Source of the DNA: Actinospica robiniae DSM 44927
GTDB taxonomy: Bacteria > Actinomycetota > Actinomycetes > Streptomycetales > Catenulisporaceae
NCBI RefSeq assembly: GCF_000504285.1
Contig: NZ_KI632511.1
Coordinates: 124,001-188,000, forward strand
Length of the DNA: 64,000 bases
Direction: 5' to 3'
Under the pieces are notes generated by a model. The model was not told the DNA's origin, did not search any database, and saw only the letters and a list, made by a program, of their open reading frames with translations. This document shows, piece after piece, positions 42,669 to 52,007 of this stretch. The position numbers and the translations under genes were made by a program. Every line of letters starts with the position of its first letter. Position 1 is the first letter of the stretch.

Positions 42669-45600
42669 GGAATCCTCACCTGCAACTGGACGGTGGTGCC
42701 TTCGGCGCCGGGGGTGATGACGGCCTGGTGGGTCAGAGCACGCATGAGGGCGATTCCGCGGCCGCGGTGTACGGAAGCTTCGGCATGCGGGGGCCTCCAC
42801 TGCCCGGAGTCGACGACGGTGACGGACAGTTCGGCGACGGTGGCCGCGGCCCGGAGGTGGACGGTCCCCGGACGGTGGTGATGTCCGTGCTCGATGGCGT
42901 TGGCGCAAGCTTCTCCGACCGCCACCAGGATGTTGTGTGTCGACTGCGGCGGCAGTCCGCACTGTCCGAGCCAGGCGCGCAGAGTTTGGCGGACGGGTGC
43001 GAGCTGGGCGGAGTCGGCGGGGAAGCTCATCTCCAGCGGCGCGGGATGGCGGTAGATGAGCAGGGCGACGTCGTCGTCATAGCCGTCGGCCGGGGCCAGA
43101 TCGGTCATGACGTCGGTGGCCAGTTGGTCGACCGGGGTGGCCCTGCCCTGCTGGATGGCGGCGCTGGCCCGGTCTATGCCGACCGTCAGCGACTGGCGGC
43201 GGCGTTCGACCAGCCCGTCGGTGTAGAGCAGCACGGTGGCGCGGGGGCTGACGGTCGTTTGCGCTTCCGGGCGTTCGGCTCCGACGCGTACGGCCAGCGG
43301 GATGGAGCCGGCCTGGTCCAGGAAGTGGGTGGAGCCGTCGGGATCGACGACGATGCCGGGCGGGTGGCCGGCGCTGGAGTAGGTCAGCTGGCCGTTGGCC
43401 GGATCCAGAACGCCGCAGAACACGGTGGTGCACATGGCGCCGGGGATCAGCGCGGCGAAGCGGTCGAGGGCCGCGAGGACGTGCGCGGGCCCGGCCTCCT
43501 GCAGGAGCAGGGCGCGGCAGGCGCTGCGCAGCTGACCCATGACAGTGGCCGCTTCCAGACCGCGTCCGACGCAGTCCCCGACGACGATGCCGATACGGCC
43601 GTCGGCCAGCGTGACCGTGTCGTACCAGTCGCCACCGATCTTCAAGGGCCGGGCCGCCGGCTCGTACCGCACAGCGAAGCCGTCCGGCAGGTGGGCGGGC
43701 CCGAGGATGGCGCGCTGCAGCGCCAGGGCCGTCTCACGTTGCTGGTCGGCTTGGTGGATTCGGTTCAGCTGCTGGCCGAGGCGGCTTGCGAGCAGCGACA
43801 GCAGGAGCTGGTCCTGGTCGGTGAACGGCCGCCGCGCGCCGAGATCGATCCACAGCGTGAGCAGTCCGGCGGGGTGTTCGAGCGCAACGCCGGCGCCGGT
43901 GCGCTCGGCCGCCGGGGTCAGCAGGGGCCCGTCACGCAGCGCGCTGAGCGCCCGGCGCCGCGGCTCGGGCAGTTCCGGCCAGCTCGCGGTCCCGTCGGTG
44001 GACGCGGTCGCGGGCTGATCGGCGCCGTCGAAGACGGCGGCGATCACGTGCGCGGCGTTCCACAGGTCGCGCAACTCTTCGAGCGCGTCGCCCAGCGCGC
44101 TCGGGACGCTGTCGGACTCGGAAAGGCGGACGGTGAGGGCGGCCATGGCGGATTCGCGTTGAATGGCGTAGTGCTCGGCGGTGACGTCCCGGAACGTACC
44201 GACGATCACACGACGGCCGGTGTCGGGGTCGTACACCTGACTGAACGTCACGGTGATCCATACCCGGTGCCCGGTGCGGTGGACCAGCGGAACGGTGAAG
44301 GTGCCGCGTTCGCGTCCGATGAGCATCGAGAACGCCTCGGCGACCTGGCGGTGAGCCTGGGGATCGGTGTCCGCGTCGGGCCACCAGGGGTGCTGCGGAA
44401 GGTAGGGCAGAAGGTCCGGACCGTACCCGATGATGTCGGTGAACGCGTTGTTGATCTCGATGACCGCGCCGTCCTCGTCGCAGACGAAGAACGCCTCCTG
44501 CAGCGATTCGATCAGGGCATTGCGGTAGCGGGCGTGGTGGTTGCGCAGCCGGGCGAGCTCGATGTTGGCGCGTACACGGGCGAGCAGTTCGGCGGCGGCG
44601 AAGGGCTTGAAGAGGTAGTCGTCGGCGCCGGCGTGCAGTCCCCGGATGGAGGACTCCTGGCCGGCGCGGGCGGAGAGCAGCAGCACCGGCACGGCGACGG
44701 TGCGTGAGTCCGAGCGCAGTCGCCTGACCAGTTCGAGGCCGTCGAGGTTCGGCATCATCACGTCGCTGACCACCAGGTCGGGGGCTTCGGCGCGGGCCGC
44801 GTCGAGGGCCTCGCGCCCGTCTTCGACCGCGCTTACCCGGTAGCCGGCCGTGCCGAGCAGACGGACGAGGTACTCGCGCATATCGGCGTTGTCGTCGGCG
44901 ATCAGCACGCGGGCCGCACGTACCCCGGCGGAGGCCGCCTCGCCGTTCGCCGTGAGGTCCACCATCTCGGGCAGGGCGTGTTCGGTCTCGTGCGGCAGCC
45001 AGCGCAGGGCCTCCTGCACGAAGGGCTCGGCGCTGAGCGAGGCTGCGGAGGCGTCCGACGCCGGCGCCAGGGCTTCGCCGGGAAGATGGTCGTGGCCGAA
45101 CGGGAGCCGGATGGTGAAACAGGTGCCCTGGCCGGTGCGGCTCTCGGCGCCGATGCTGCCGCCGTGCAGCTGGACGAGCTCCTTGACCAGTGCCAAGCCG
45201 ATACCGCTGCCCTCGTTCGAACGGGACCGGGCGTTCTCGATGCGGTGGAAGCGTTCGAACAGCCGCGGCATCTCCGTCTCGGGCACGCCGATGCCGGTGT
45301 CGCTCACGGTGACCACGGCGCGATCCGACTCCGTGCGCACGCCGACGCGGATGGAACCGTCGAAGGTGAACTTCAGGGCGTTGCTCAGAAGGTTGAGGAT
45401 CACCTTCTCCCACATGCCGCGGTCGAGGTAGACGGGCCTGGCCGCGGGCTCGCAGTCCACTTCCAGGCGCAGACCCGCCTTGTCGACGGCGGAGCGGAAG
45501 ACGCTGGCCAGTTCCGCCGTGACCGCCGCCAGGTCGACCGGCTCGTAGCGGGCCTGCATCCGGCCGGCCTCGATGCGCGAGAAGTCCAGCAGGGTGTTGA

Positions 45601-46843
45601 CGAGCTTGCCGAGCCGAAGTCCGTTCCGGCGGACGACCTCGAGCTCCTCGCGCACGCGCGGGTCGGCGTCGGCCAGCTGGTCGCGCAGCTCCTCGACCGG
45701 ACCCATGATCAAGGTGAGCGGTGTGCGGAATTCGTGGCTGACGTTGGAGAAGAACGCGGTCTTGGCGCGGTCCAGCTCGGCCAGTTCCTCCGCGCGCCGC
45801 TGCTGCGCCTGGTAGCTGCGGGCGCTGCCGATGCCCGAGGCCAGGTGGCCTGCGGCCAGCTCGACGAAACCGCGGTAGCGCTCGTCGAGCAGGCGGTAAC
45901 GGTTGAGAGCCGCGACGAAGAACCCGTAGGGCGAGCCGCCCTGCGCCGCGAGCGGCACCGCCAACGCCTGGACCGGCGGCTCCGGCCACGCTCCACGAGG
46001 CAGATCCTTGGACGCCGTCGGCTCGAGATCCACGAGCACCGATTCACCGCGAGCCAAAGCCTCCAGAGGCCACAACGGGTCGGCGTCCTCCGGCGTGATG
46101 ACGGATCGCGCGAGGCGGTGTCCGGCCGCGAGGCCGGTCGCGCCGGCAAGCCGCGCGACCTCGGAGTTCTGCTCGAACAGGTAGGTCGCGGTGAACGGCA
46201 GGTCACGGCCGTTGCGAGCCAGCTGCAGGTCGGCGAACTCCAGCATCTGCGCCTCAGTGCGCACCACGCTGGGATCGGATCCGAGATCGCGCAACGTCGC
46301 CATCTGCCGCTCGCCGATGACCCGCTCCGTCTCCTCGCTCACCACGCAGAGCATGCCGACCACCGCGCCGTGGTCGTCGCGAAGCGGGCTGTAGGAGAAG
46401 GTGTGATAGCTCTCCTCCAGGTAGCCGGAACGCTCCACCAGCAGAAGCAGCGCCTGGTCCCAGGTCGCCTTGCCGGTGCGCAGCACCGTGTCGATGCGCG
46501 GGCCGATGTCCTGCCAGATCTCGGACCACACCTCGCTGGCCGGCCGCCCCAGGGCCCAGGGATACTTGCGGCCCAAGGTGTCGCGACGGTAGGCGGCGTT
46601 GCAGAAGAACGTCATCTCCGGGCCCCAGGCCATCCACATGGCGAACCGGGACGAAAGCAGGATGTCGACCGCCGTCTGCAGGCTCTGCGGCCAGGTTCCG
46701 ACCGGCCCGAGCGGTGTCGCGGCCCAGTCCACGGCCGCGAGGTCGCGCCCGACCTCCTCGTCGGCGGCGAACACGCCCGGGACGGCGTCGACCGGCGCTC
46801 GACGCGTGACGTCCTCGGGGGTTGTCATGTCACTCGTCTCCAT
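42665..46843 (-). CDS. Hybrid histidine kinase-receiver-SpoIIE phosphatase-RsbW kinase
   Basis: A soluble signalling protein of 1392 residues. Order: PAS-like domain (~50-170); GAF-like region (~190-360); HisKA with the phospho-acceptor in N-V-S-H-E-F-R-T-P (near residue 370); HATPase with D-T-G-I-G-V-P (~514); receiver with S-D-V-M-M-P-N (Asp near 693); second PAS (~780-890); GAF-like (~900-1050); PP2C/SpoIIE from G-G-D-W-Y-D (~1071) to D-D-D-V-A-L-L; and a C-terminal RsbW-like ATPase (~1265-1392). Both two-component and partner-switching chemistry are on one chain. The METSDM start at 46843 was used; the ATG at 46828 is as good. The longer open frame upstream is shadow of other genes. The STAS gene overlaps its 3' end. 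Confidence 0.9.
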   Translation of the reverse strand: METSDMTTPEDVTRRAPVDAVPGVFAADEEVGRDLAAVDWAATPLGPVGTWPQSLQTAVDILLSSRFAMWMAWGPEMTFFCNAAYRRDTLGRKYPWALGRPASEVWSEIWQDIGPRIDTVLRTGKATWDQALLLLVERSGYLEESYHTFSYSPLRDDHGAVVGMLCVVSEETERVIGERQMATLRDLGSDPSVVRTEAQMLEFADLQLARNGRDLPFTATYLFEQNSEVARLAGATGLAAGHRLARSVITPEDADPLWPLEALARGESVLVDLEPTASKDLPRGAWPEPPVQALAVPLAAQGGSPYGFFVAALNRYRLLDERYRGFVELAAGHLASGIGSARSYQAQQRRAEELAELDRAKTAFFSNVSHEFRTPLTLIMGPVEELRDQLADADPRVREELEVVRRNGLRLGKLVNTLLDFSRIEAGRMQARYEPVDLAAVTAELASVFRSAVDKAGLRLEVDCEPAARPVYLDRGMWEKVILNLLSNALKFTFDGSIRVGVRTESDRAVVTVSDTGIGVPETEMPRLFERFHRIENARSRSNEGSGIGLALVKELVQLHGGSIGAESRTGQGTCFTIRLPFGHDHLPGEALAPASDASAASLSAEPFVQEALRWLPHETEHALPEMVDLTANGEAASAGVRAARVLIADDNADMREYLVRLLGTAGYRVSAVEDGREALDAARAEAPDLVVSDVMMPNLDGLELVRRLRSDSRTVAVPVLLLSARAGQESSIRGLHAGADDYLFKPFAAAELLARVRANIELARLRNHHARYRNALIESLQEAFFVCDEDGAVIEINNAFTDIIGYGPDLLPYLPQHPWWPDADTDPQAHRQVAEAFSMLIGRERGTFTVPLVHRTGHRVWITVTFSQVYDPDTGRRVIVGTFRDVTAEHYAIQRESAMAALTVRLSESDSVPSALGDALEELRDLWNAAHVIAAVFDGADQPATASTDGTASWPELPEPRRRALSALRDGPLLTPAAERTGAGVALEHPAGLLTLWIDLGARRPFTDQDQLLLSLLASRLGQQLNRIHQADQQRETALALQRAILGPAHLPDGFAVRYEPAARPLKIGGDWYDTVTLADGRIGIVVGDCVGRGLEAATVMGQLRSACRALLLQEAGPAHVLAALDRFAALIPGAMCTTVFCGVLDPANGQLTYSSAGHPPGIVVDPDGSTHFLDQAGSIPLAVRVGAERPEAQTTVSPRATVLLYTDGLVERRRQSLTVGIDRASAAIQQGRATPVDQLATDVMTDLAPADGYDDDVALLIYRHPAPLEMSFPADSAQLAPVRQTLRAWLGQCGLPPQSTHNILVAVGEACANAIEHGHHHRPGTVHLRAAATVAELSVTVVDSGQWRPPHAEASVHRGRGIALMRALTHQAVITPGAEGTTVQLQVRIP

Positions 46844-47095
46844 CCACTCGTCGCGCACGCAGACCGGCGCGGGTGAATGCGACCGCAAGCACCCCGAGGC
46901 CGATAGCTTCGTATGATAAGTCATGGCATGAGCGCCCCAACGGCGGCGACGCGGCCGCCGGCGCTCCGAGATGATTCCGAACGGATTCCGAACGGATGGA
47001 TCTCCTCCTATCCGGGTACTGGCGCGAAGATGACATGAGCCCTGGTCGGCTGCTTCTGTCCGCACGCATCGACCGTGACTACTCGAGGAGCGAGG

Positions 47096-47458
47096 GTGAT
47101 CTTCCGCGTTCTCAGCGGCACCAGCCCTGCCAGGCCCGGTGAAGTGCCGGTCGTGCAAGTCACAGGCGAGCTGGATTTCCACAACGCCGCGCGCCTGCGC
47201 GAGGCGCTGGTGGCCATCCACGTGGACTCGGGCAAAGGACTCGTGCTCGACTTGTCGGAGCTGACTTACTGCGACTCGACCGGCATCACCGTTCTCATCG
47301 GCGTCCACCAGCGCGCCGAGGCGGCCGGTGGCCGGCTCGTGCTCGCGGCGATGAACACCGAACTCAGCCGCACGTTCGCGATGATCGGGCTCGACCAGAT
47401 CTTCTCCACCGAACCGAGCGTCGAGGGCGCCGTCGAGCGCCTGGAATCGGCCGGCTGA
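47096..47458 (+). CDS. STAS domain anti-sigma factor antagonist
   Basis: A ~120-residue STAS protein. V-T-G-E-L-D-F-H-N-A-A-R-L is the first signature and L-T-Y-C-D-S-T-G-I-T-V-L the phosphorylation loop (Ser of D-S-T-G). GAGGAGCGAGG directly precedes the GTG at 47096; an in-frame GTG at 47075 is possible. It is divergent from the hybrid kinase gene, and may be a second client of its kinase and phosphatase modules. Confidence 0.88.
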   Translation: MIFRVLSGTSPARPGEVPVVQVTGELDFHNAARLREALVAIHVDSGKGLVLDLSELTYCDSTGITVLIGVHQRAEAAGGRLVLAAMNTELSRTFAMIGLDQIFSTEPSVEGAVERLESAG

Positions 47459-47493
47459 CACCGGTTCGCGCCCAGCTCTCCGCCGACCGGTTT

Positions 47494-48678
47494 TCATTCT
47501 CCCGGCCCGGGCCCGACCGGAAGAGCGGACCGCCCCGTTGCCGCCGAGTCCGCCTCGACTGCGGACGTATGGCCGTCGTCGGCGTCGGCTCCGTCGTCCT
47601 CGTCCGGATCCGGTTCGCCGTTCCCGCGCAGTTCCTTGATCACCGCCCAGGCGATGGAGACCAGCGGGACCGCGGCGACGGCCCCGAGCAGTCCCGCGCA
47701 GATCGTGCCGGCGATGACGGACAGCGCGATGACGACGGGATGGAGCCGCACTGACCAGCCCATCACGAAGGGCTGGAGCACGTGTCCTTCGATCTGGCCG
47801 AACACCACGATCAAGACGAGGACGATTGCGGCCGTGGTCACGCCTCGCCCGGCCAGTGCGACCACCGTGGCCACCGCCATCGCGATCGGGGAGCCGATCA
47901 GGGGGATGAAGCTGGCCGTGAACTCCAGCAGGGTCAACGGCAGTGCCAGCGGGACGCGCAGGATCTCCAGCGCGATCCCGACCATGATCGCGTTCACGGC
48001 GGCGATCAGGACGATGCCGCGGGTGTAGCCGGCGAAGGTGTGCCAAGCCACGCTGCCGGCCCGCCGCCAGGTCGGGCGCGCGGTGGCGGGCAGTTGGTCC
48101 TGGAACCAGAGCCACATCCGTTCGCCGGAACTCGTGAAGAAGATCGAGCAGAACAGCGCCAGCGCGAGCACCGTGACCACGTCCACGACCCGGCCCGCGT
48201 TGTTCAGCACCTGGCTGACGAGCGCGGAGCGGTGCGCCTCGATGTAGGAGCCGGCCTTGCCCTGCAGGTTGGTGAGCGTGTCGGGCTTGATGTGGAACGG
48301 CCGCTTCTCCAGCCACTGCTCTATATGCCGGATCCCGCCGCTGAACTCGGCGGACAGCGCGCTCCACTCGTTCGTCACCGACTCGGTCATCTGCCACACG
48401 ATGAGCGCGATCAGGCCGAGAACACCGAAGGCGGTGACCGTGGCGGCGAGCCGCCTCGGCAGGAACCGGGACAGCAGATTGACCGGAGGCCGCAACAGCG
48501 AGGCCACGATCAGCGCCATGAACACGGCGACGACGACCGCCTCGAACCGAAGCAGCACCCTGAAGACGACGTACGTGGCCACCCCCAGCACGAGCAGTCG
48601 CCAGGCGTAGCCCGAAGCTCGATCGAGACGGCCGCCGACACCGCGGTCGGCGGTCGTCGGCACAGGGCGGTCGGGCAT
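47494..48678 (-). CDS. AI-2E family transporter
   Basis: A 394-residue membrane protein with about eight helices. Conserved segments include F-M-A-L-I-V-A-S-L-L-R-P-P-V-N, T-S-S-G-E-R-M-W and F-I-P-L-I-G-S-P-I-A. The family (also called YdiK/PerM) is named for AI-2 export, but many members are Na+/H+ antiporters or of unknown substrate. The C-terminus is a cytoplasmic acidic tail (D-P-D-E-D-D-G-A-D-A-D-D). GAGGTG precedes the ATG at 48678. Confidence 0.87.
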   Translation of the reverse strand: MPDRPVPTTADRGVGGRLDRASGYAWRLLVLGVATYVVFRVLLRFEAVVVAVFMALIVASLLRPPVNLLSRFLPRRLAATVTAFGVLGLIALIVWQMTESVTNEWSALSAEFSGGIRHIEQWLEKRPFHIKPDTLTNLQGKAGSYIEAHRSALVSQVLNNAGRVVDVVTVLALALFCSIFFTSSGERMWLWFQDQLPATARPTWRRAGSVAWHTFAGYTRGIVLIAAVNAIMVGIALEILRVPLALPLTLLEFTASFIPLIGSPIAMAVATVVALAGRGVTTAAIVLVLIVVFGQIEGHVLQPFVMGWSVRLHPVVIALSVIAGTICAGLLGAVAAVPLVSIAWAVIKELRGNGEPDPDEDDGADADDGHTSAVEADSAATGRSALPVGPGPGE

Positions 48679-48972
48679 CGCGCACCTCACAGCTTTCGCA
48701 GCTCTCGCAGCCGGCTATCGACGTCGCGATCGGGCGGCGAACGGCGGTGTCCGTCCGTATCACGCCGGGATCGGCGCATCCGCGTGCCCGGTCCCGCCGA
48801 GCGCAAACACCGCCGCGCACACCACGCGCCGTCTGCCTTCGGCGCCGGGCGTTCGTGGGCCAGCCCGTTCATGTGCCCACGACCGTTCGTGTGTCCACGC
48901 CGGTTGCGGGTAGACGAGAGCGAAACGGACGATGCCGTGCCGCAGGACGCGAGGACGCGAGGACAGATACCG

Positions 48973-49590
48973 ATGGCTACCGACCGACCGTCCGGACAGG
49001 CCGGCCCCGCCAATCTTCACGCAGACGGGTACGCCCCGGATGCACCCTCCCGCCCGCTGATCCCCCGGTGGTGCAGCGTCCTGCTGCTAGCCCTCGGCGC
49101 TGTCACCCTGCCGTGGACCGCGGGCCTCGCGGTCGTACTCCCCAGCAGCGAGCGCACCGCCCACTACGACGTGTCCTGGGCAGGTTTCGATCTCATGCTC
49201 TGCGCGCTGCTCCTGTACACAGGATGGAATACGCTGCGCCGTCGGGAGCAGAGCGAACTGTCCGCAGCCATGACCGGCACGCTGCTCATCGTCGACGCGT
49301 GGTTCGATGTGCTCGGTGCCCCCGACACGGACCAGTTCCTCACGGCACTGGCCATGGCGCTGCTCGTCGAACTCCCCCTCGCAGGCTTCTGTTTCTGGAT
49401 TACGAAACATGTCGATGCCGTCCGTGTGCAGCGCGAGTCGGCGCTTTCCCACTCCCTCCGACGCGTCGCACAGCGCACACACTCCGCCCTCAAGCCGCAC
49501 TCGGCATCGGCTGACGACGGCCACGGCCCCGCTGCGGCGAAGTCCGGGACCCGTCAGAAGTCCGAAAGCGCGAGGAGGCGAGAACGGTGA
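48973..49590 (+). CDS. Hypothetical membrane protein
   Basis: A 205-residue protein with four hydrophobic helices between residues ~30 and ~145, and charged ends. W-A-G-F-D-L-M-L-C-A-L-L-L-Y-T-G-W lies in helix 2. No family name is known to me. The ATG at 48973 was chosen since the frame upstream is a shadow of the AI-2E gene. Its stop overlaps the start of the lipid-kinase gene by 4 bp (GTGA), which suggests they act together. Confidence 0.7.
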   Translation: MATDRPSGQAGPANLHADGYAPDAPSRPLIPRWCSVLLLALGAVTLPWTAGLAVVLPSSERTAHYDVSWAGFDLMLCALLLYTGWNTLRRREQSELSAAMTGTLLIVDAWFDVLGAPDTDQFLTALAMALLVELPLAGFCFWITKHVDAVRVQRESALSHSLRRVAQRTHSALKPHSASADDGHGPAAAKSGTRQKSESARRRER

Positions 49591-50507
49591 GCGCGATTCC
49601 GGCGGCGCAGGGGTCCGATACAGCAGACGTCCTCGTCATCCACGGCGCCAAGGCCGACGCCGCGGCCGTCGCCGACCTGCTCTCGCGCTACAGCGACCTG
49701 TGTGCCCGGGGCGGACGTCCGAAGCCCCGCGCCGTGACCACGACCCCAGATGACCACGGCGCCGGTCTCGCCGCGGACGCCGTGCGCTCCGGCGCCCGCC
49801 TCGTCGTGGCCTGCGGCGGGGACGGCACGGTCAACGAGGTCGCCTTTGCGTTGGCGGGGACGGATGCGACCCTCGGCATCGTGCCGCTGGGCACCGGCAA
49901 CCTGCTCGCCCGCAACCTCGGCATATCCGCCGACACCGACGCCGCGCTAGCCGTGCTCGTGGACGGCGCGGAGCGGCGTATCGACGCCGGCCGCATCGAT
50001 GGCCGGATCTTCCTCGGCATGGCCGGGATGGGCCTGGACGCGGCGATGATCGAGGGCGCGCCGGAGACGCTCAAGCGACGTGCCGGCTGGGCCGCGTACG
50101 CCGTCGCCCTTGTCAGGCATCTGTCCGACCGCATCCAAGCCGTGAGTGTCGAAGTGGACGGTCGACGCACGCGGCATCGTAACGTGAGCATGCTGCTGGT
50201 GGGCAACATCGGCCGGCTCCAGGTGGGGCTCGAGCCGCTGCCGGACGCCGAAGTCGACGACGGCCTACTCGATCTCGCCGTGGTCCTACCGCGCGGCCCG
50301 CTCGCGTGGCTACGCGTAGCTGCCGCGCTGCGCGGCGGCCAAGCCGGGACAGCCGAGCGCACGATCCACCGTGACCGAGGCGTGCGGATAACCATCCGAA
50401 CGCGTCGGCCGGTGCCCCGGGAGTTCGACGGTGAACTGCTTCCTGCCGCCACGAGCATGGACGTGGAGGTGCTTCCCGGCGCCTTGCGGGTCCGCGTGGA
50501 AGGCTAG
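49587..50507 (+). CDS. Diacylglycerol/lipid kinase family protein
   Basis: A 306-residue DAGK catalytic-domain protein. The nucleotide-binding motif is V-A-C-G-G-D-G-T-V-N-E-V-A, followed by L-G-I-V-P-L-G-T-G-N-L-L-A-R-N-L-G. Conserved D-A-G-R-I-D-G-R-I-F-L-G-M-A-G-M-G-L-D marks the second lobe. It would phosphorylate diacylglycerol or a related lipid at the membrane. Translationally coupled to the preceding membrane protein. Confidence 0.88.
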   Translation: MSAIPAAQGSDTADVLVIHGAKADAAAVADLLSRYSDLCARGGRPKPRAVTTTPDDHGAGLAADAVRSGARLVVACGGDGTVNEVAFALAGTDATLGIVPLGTGNLLARNLGISADTDAALAVLVDGAERRIDAGRIDGRIFLGMAGMGLDAAMIEGAPETLKRRAGWAAYAVALVRHLSDRIQAVSVEVDGRRTRHRNVSMLLVGNIGRLQVGLEPLPDAEVDDGLLDLAVVLPRGPLAWLRVAAALRGGQAGTAERTIHRDRGVRITIRTRRPVPREFDGELLPAATSMDVEVLPGALRVRVEG

Positions 50508-50564
50508 CGGCTTCGGCGCGTAGACAGCAGGGTCGCCCTCGATCGCAGTCCACACATCAGGCGG

Positions 50565-51272
50565 CTACTTGGCCAGTCCAGACAGGAGATTGATGGTGGC
50601 CGCGATCACCACGGCACCCAGCGGGTAGGACAGCAGCGCCTGCCGAAGCGCGGTTCTGCGGATCTGCTTGGCCTGGATGTCGGTGTCGGAGACCTGGAAG
50701 GTCATGCCGATGGTGAAGGCCAGGTAGGCGAAGTCGGAGTACTGCGGATCATCATCCTCGTTGAAGCTGATACCCCCGACAGCCCCGGATGAATAATACA
50801 AACGTGCGTACTTCAAGGCGAAGATCGTATGGGTCAGCATCCAGGACACGAAGACGGAGAACAACGCCAGCCCGGCGAGCGAATACTGAGCAGCCCCGTG
50901 AGCATGACCGGCGCCGAAGACGACGACCCCCACTCCGGCAAGGCTCGCCACGGCCGCGGAGAGCAGCACGAGATCAGCCTGGCCGCGGCCGGGATCCTCG
51001 CTCTTGGCATGCTTGGCGGTGGTGGCCGGATCCAGCGGCCACACCGCAGCCCACACCCACACGCCGAACACCAAGGCCATCGCGTCCCACCCGATCAACG
51101 CCGCGACCTTCTCCGCCCCGAGCACCGCGCTTGCCACACCGACGAAAAGCCCTGCGATCGCCGAGCCGACGAACTGGATGCGCGCCGAGGCCCTCGGCTG
51201 CCGGGTGGCACGCGAGGGTGCCGACGATGTCGGTGTCACGGCGTAAGCCTGGCAGACGCCAGAGACGAGCAC
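50565..51272 (-). CDS. DUF1345 membrane protein
   Basis: A 235-residue protein with five to six membrane helices. The block T-H-T-I-F-A-L-K-Y-A-R-L-Y-Y, then F-N-E-D-D-D-P-Q-Y-S-D-F-A-Y-L-A-F-T-I-G-M-T-F-Q-V-S-D-T is diagnostic of DUF1345. Function unknown. The GTG start at 51272 is 31 bp from the left end of repeat element C, so the promoter must be inside or beyond the element. A GTG at 51239 is an alternative start. Confidence 0.83.
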   Translation of the reverse strand: MLVSGVCQAYAVTPTSSAPSRATRQPRASARIQFVGSAIAGLFVGVASAVLGAEKVAALIGWDAMALVFGVWVWAAVWPLDPATTAKHAKSEDPGRGQADLVLLSAAVASLAGVGVVVFGAGHAHGAAQYSLAGLALFSVFVSWMLTHTIFALKYARLYYSSGAVGGISFNEDDDPQYSDFAYLAFTIGMTFQVSDTDIQAKQIRRTALRQALLSYPLGAVVIAATINLLSGLAK

Positions 51273-51615
51273 CGCAGTCGGGACCGTTTCGGGCGCGTTA
51301 TCGCGATTTGATGATCGGCTGAGTGCTTGTGGCGCGTGGCGGCTTGTCGGGTCGGGGTGGTCGTCGGGCTGTGGGCGGCCGCTTCGCGTCGCCCGGTTCG
51401 TCTGACCACCCGCCCACCCGTTGCGTTGGCGGGGCGGGCTGGGGTTTCAAGATCAAAGGTGCCGCTGGCAGGCCCTTCCTCGGAGAGTGCCGGGGTCGCG
51501 TGGGTGCTGTCGTTGGTGGGGCGGGCTGGGGTTCGGGGTGGTGGGGTGAGCGTCCCCCGGGTTGCCGGTTGATCGGACCCGTGGCGTGATGGATGAGGTG
51601 AAGGGAGTCGGTCTG

Positions 51616-51966
51616 ATGGCTGGTCAGAGGAAGTATCCGCCGGAGTTGCGGGAGCGGGCGGTGGCGATGTATCGGGCGGCGGAGGAGAAGCCGGTGGTGC
51701 GGGCGATGGCCCGTCAGCTCGGTGTGCATCCGGAGGCGCTGCGTGAGTGGATCCGTAAGGACGAGGAGGCCCGGTGCTCGGGTCCGGGCCGGGGTGGTGC
51801 TCGCCGCGGCGCGCTCGTGGATGTGCCGGAGCTTCCGGCGCAGGTGGAGGCGGAGCTGGCGGGGCTGCGCAAGGAGGTGATGGAGCTGCGGCGGGCGAAT
51901 GAGATCCTGCGGGCGGCGAGCGCGTATTTCGCGGTCCAGCTCGACCAGACCGGCCGGCGCTGCTGA
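51616..51966 (+). CDS. IS3-family transposase OrfA
   Basis: A 116-residue DNA-binding subunit. Y-P-P-E-L-R-E-R-A-V-A-M-Y begins a helix-turn-helix, with R-Q-L-G-V-H-P-E-A-L-R-E-W-I-R as the recognition part. A leucine-zipper-like helix follows (A-E-L-A-G-L-R-K-E-V-M-E-L-R-R-A-N-E-I-L). AAGGGAG precedes the ATG at 51616. It ends where the orfB frame, one base back, is already open. Confidence 0.9.
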   Translation: MAGQRKYPPELRERAVAMYRAAEEKPVVRAMARQLGVHPEALREWIRKDEEARCSGPGRGGARRGALVDVPELPAQVEAELAGLRKEVMELRRANEILRAASAYFAVQLDQTGRRC

Positions 51967-52007
51967 GGTTCCTCGAGGAGAACCAGGCGGCGTTCGGGGT
52001 CGAGCCC

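Noticed and set aside
46844-48820. N-terminal extension of the hybrid kinase (open frame of 2051 codons)
   Set aside because: The extra part overlaps the STAS and AI-2E genes and has low-complexity composition.
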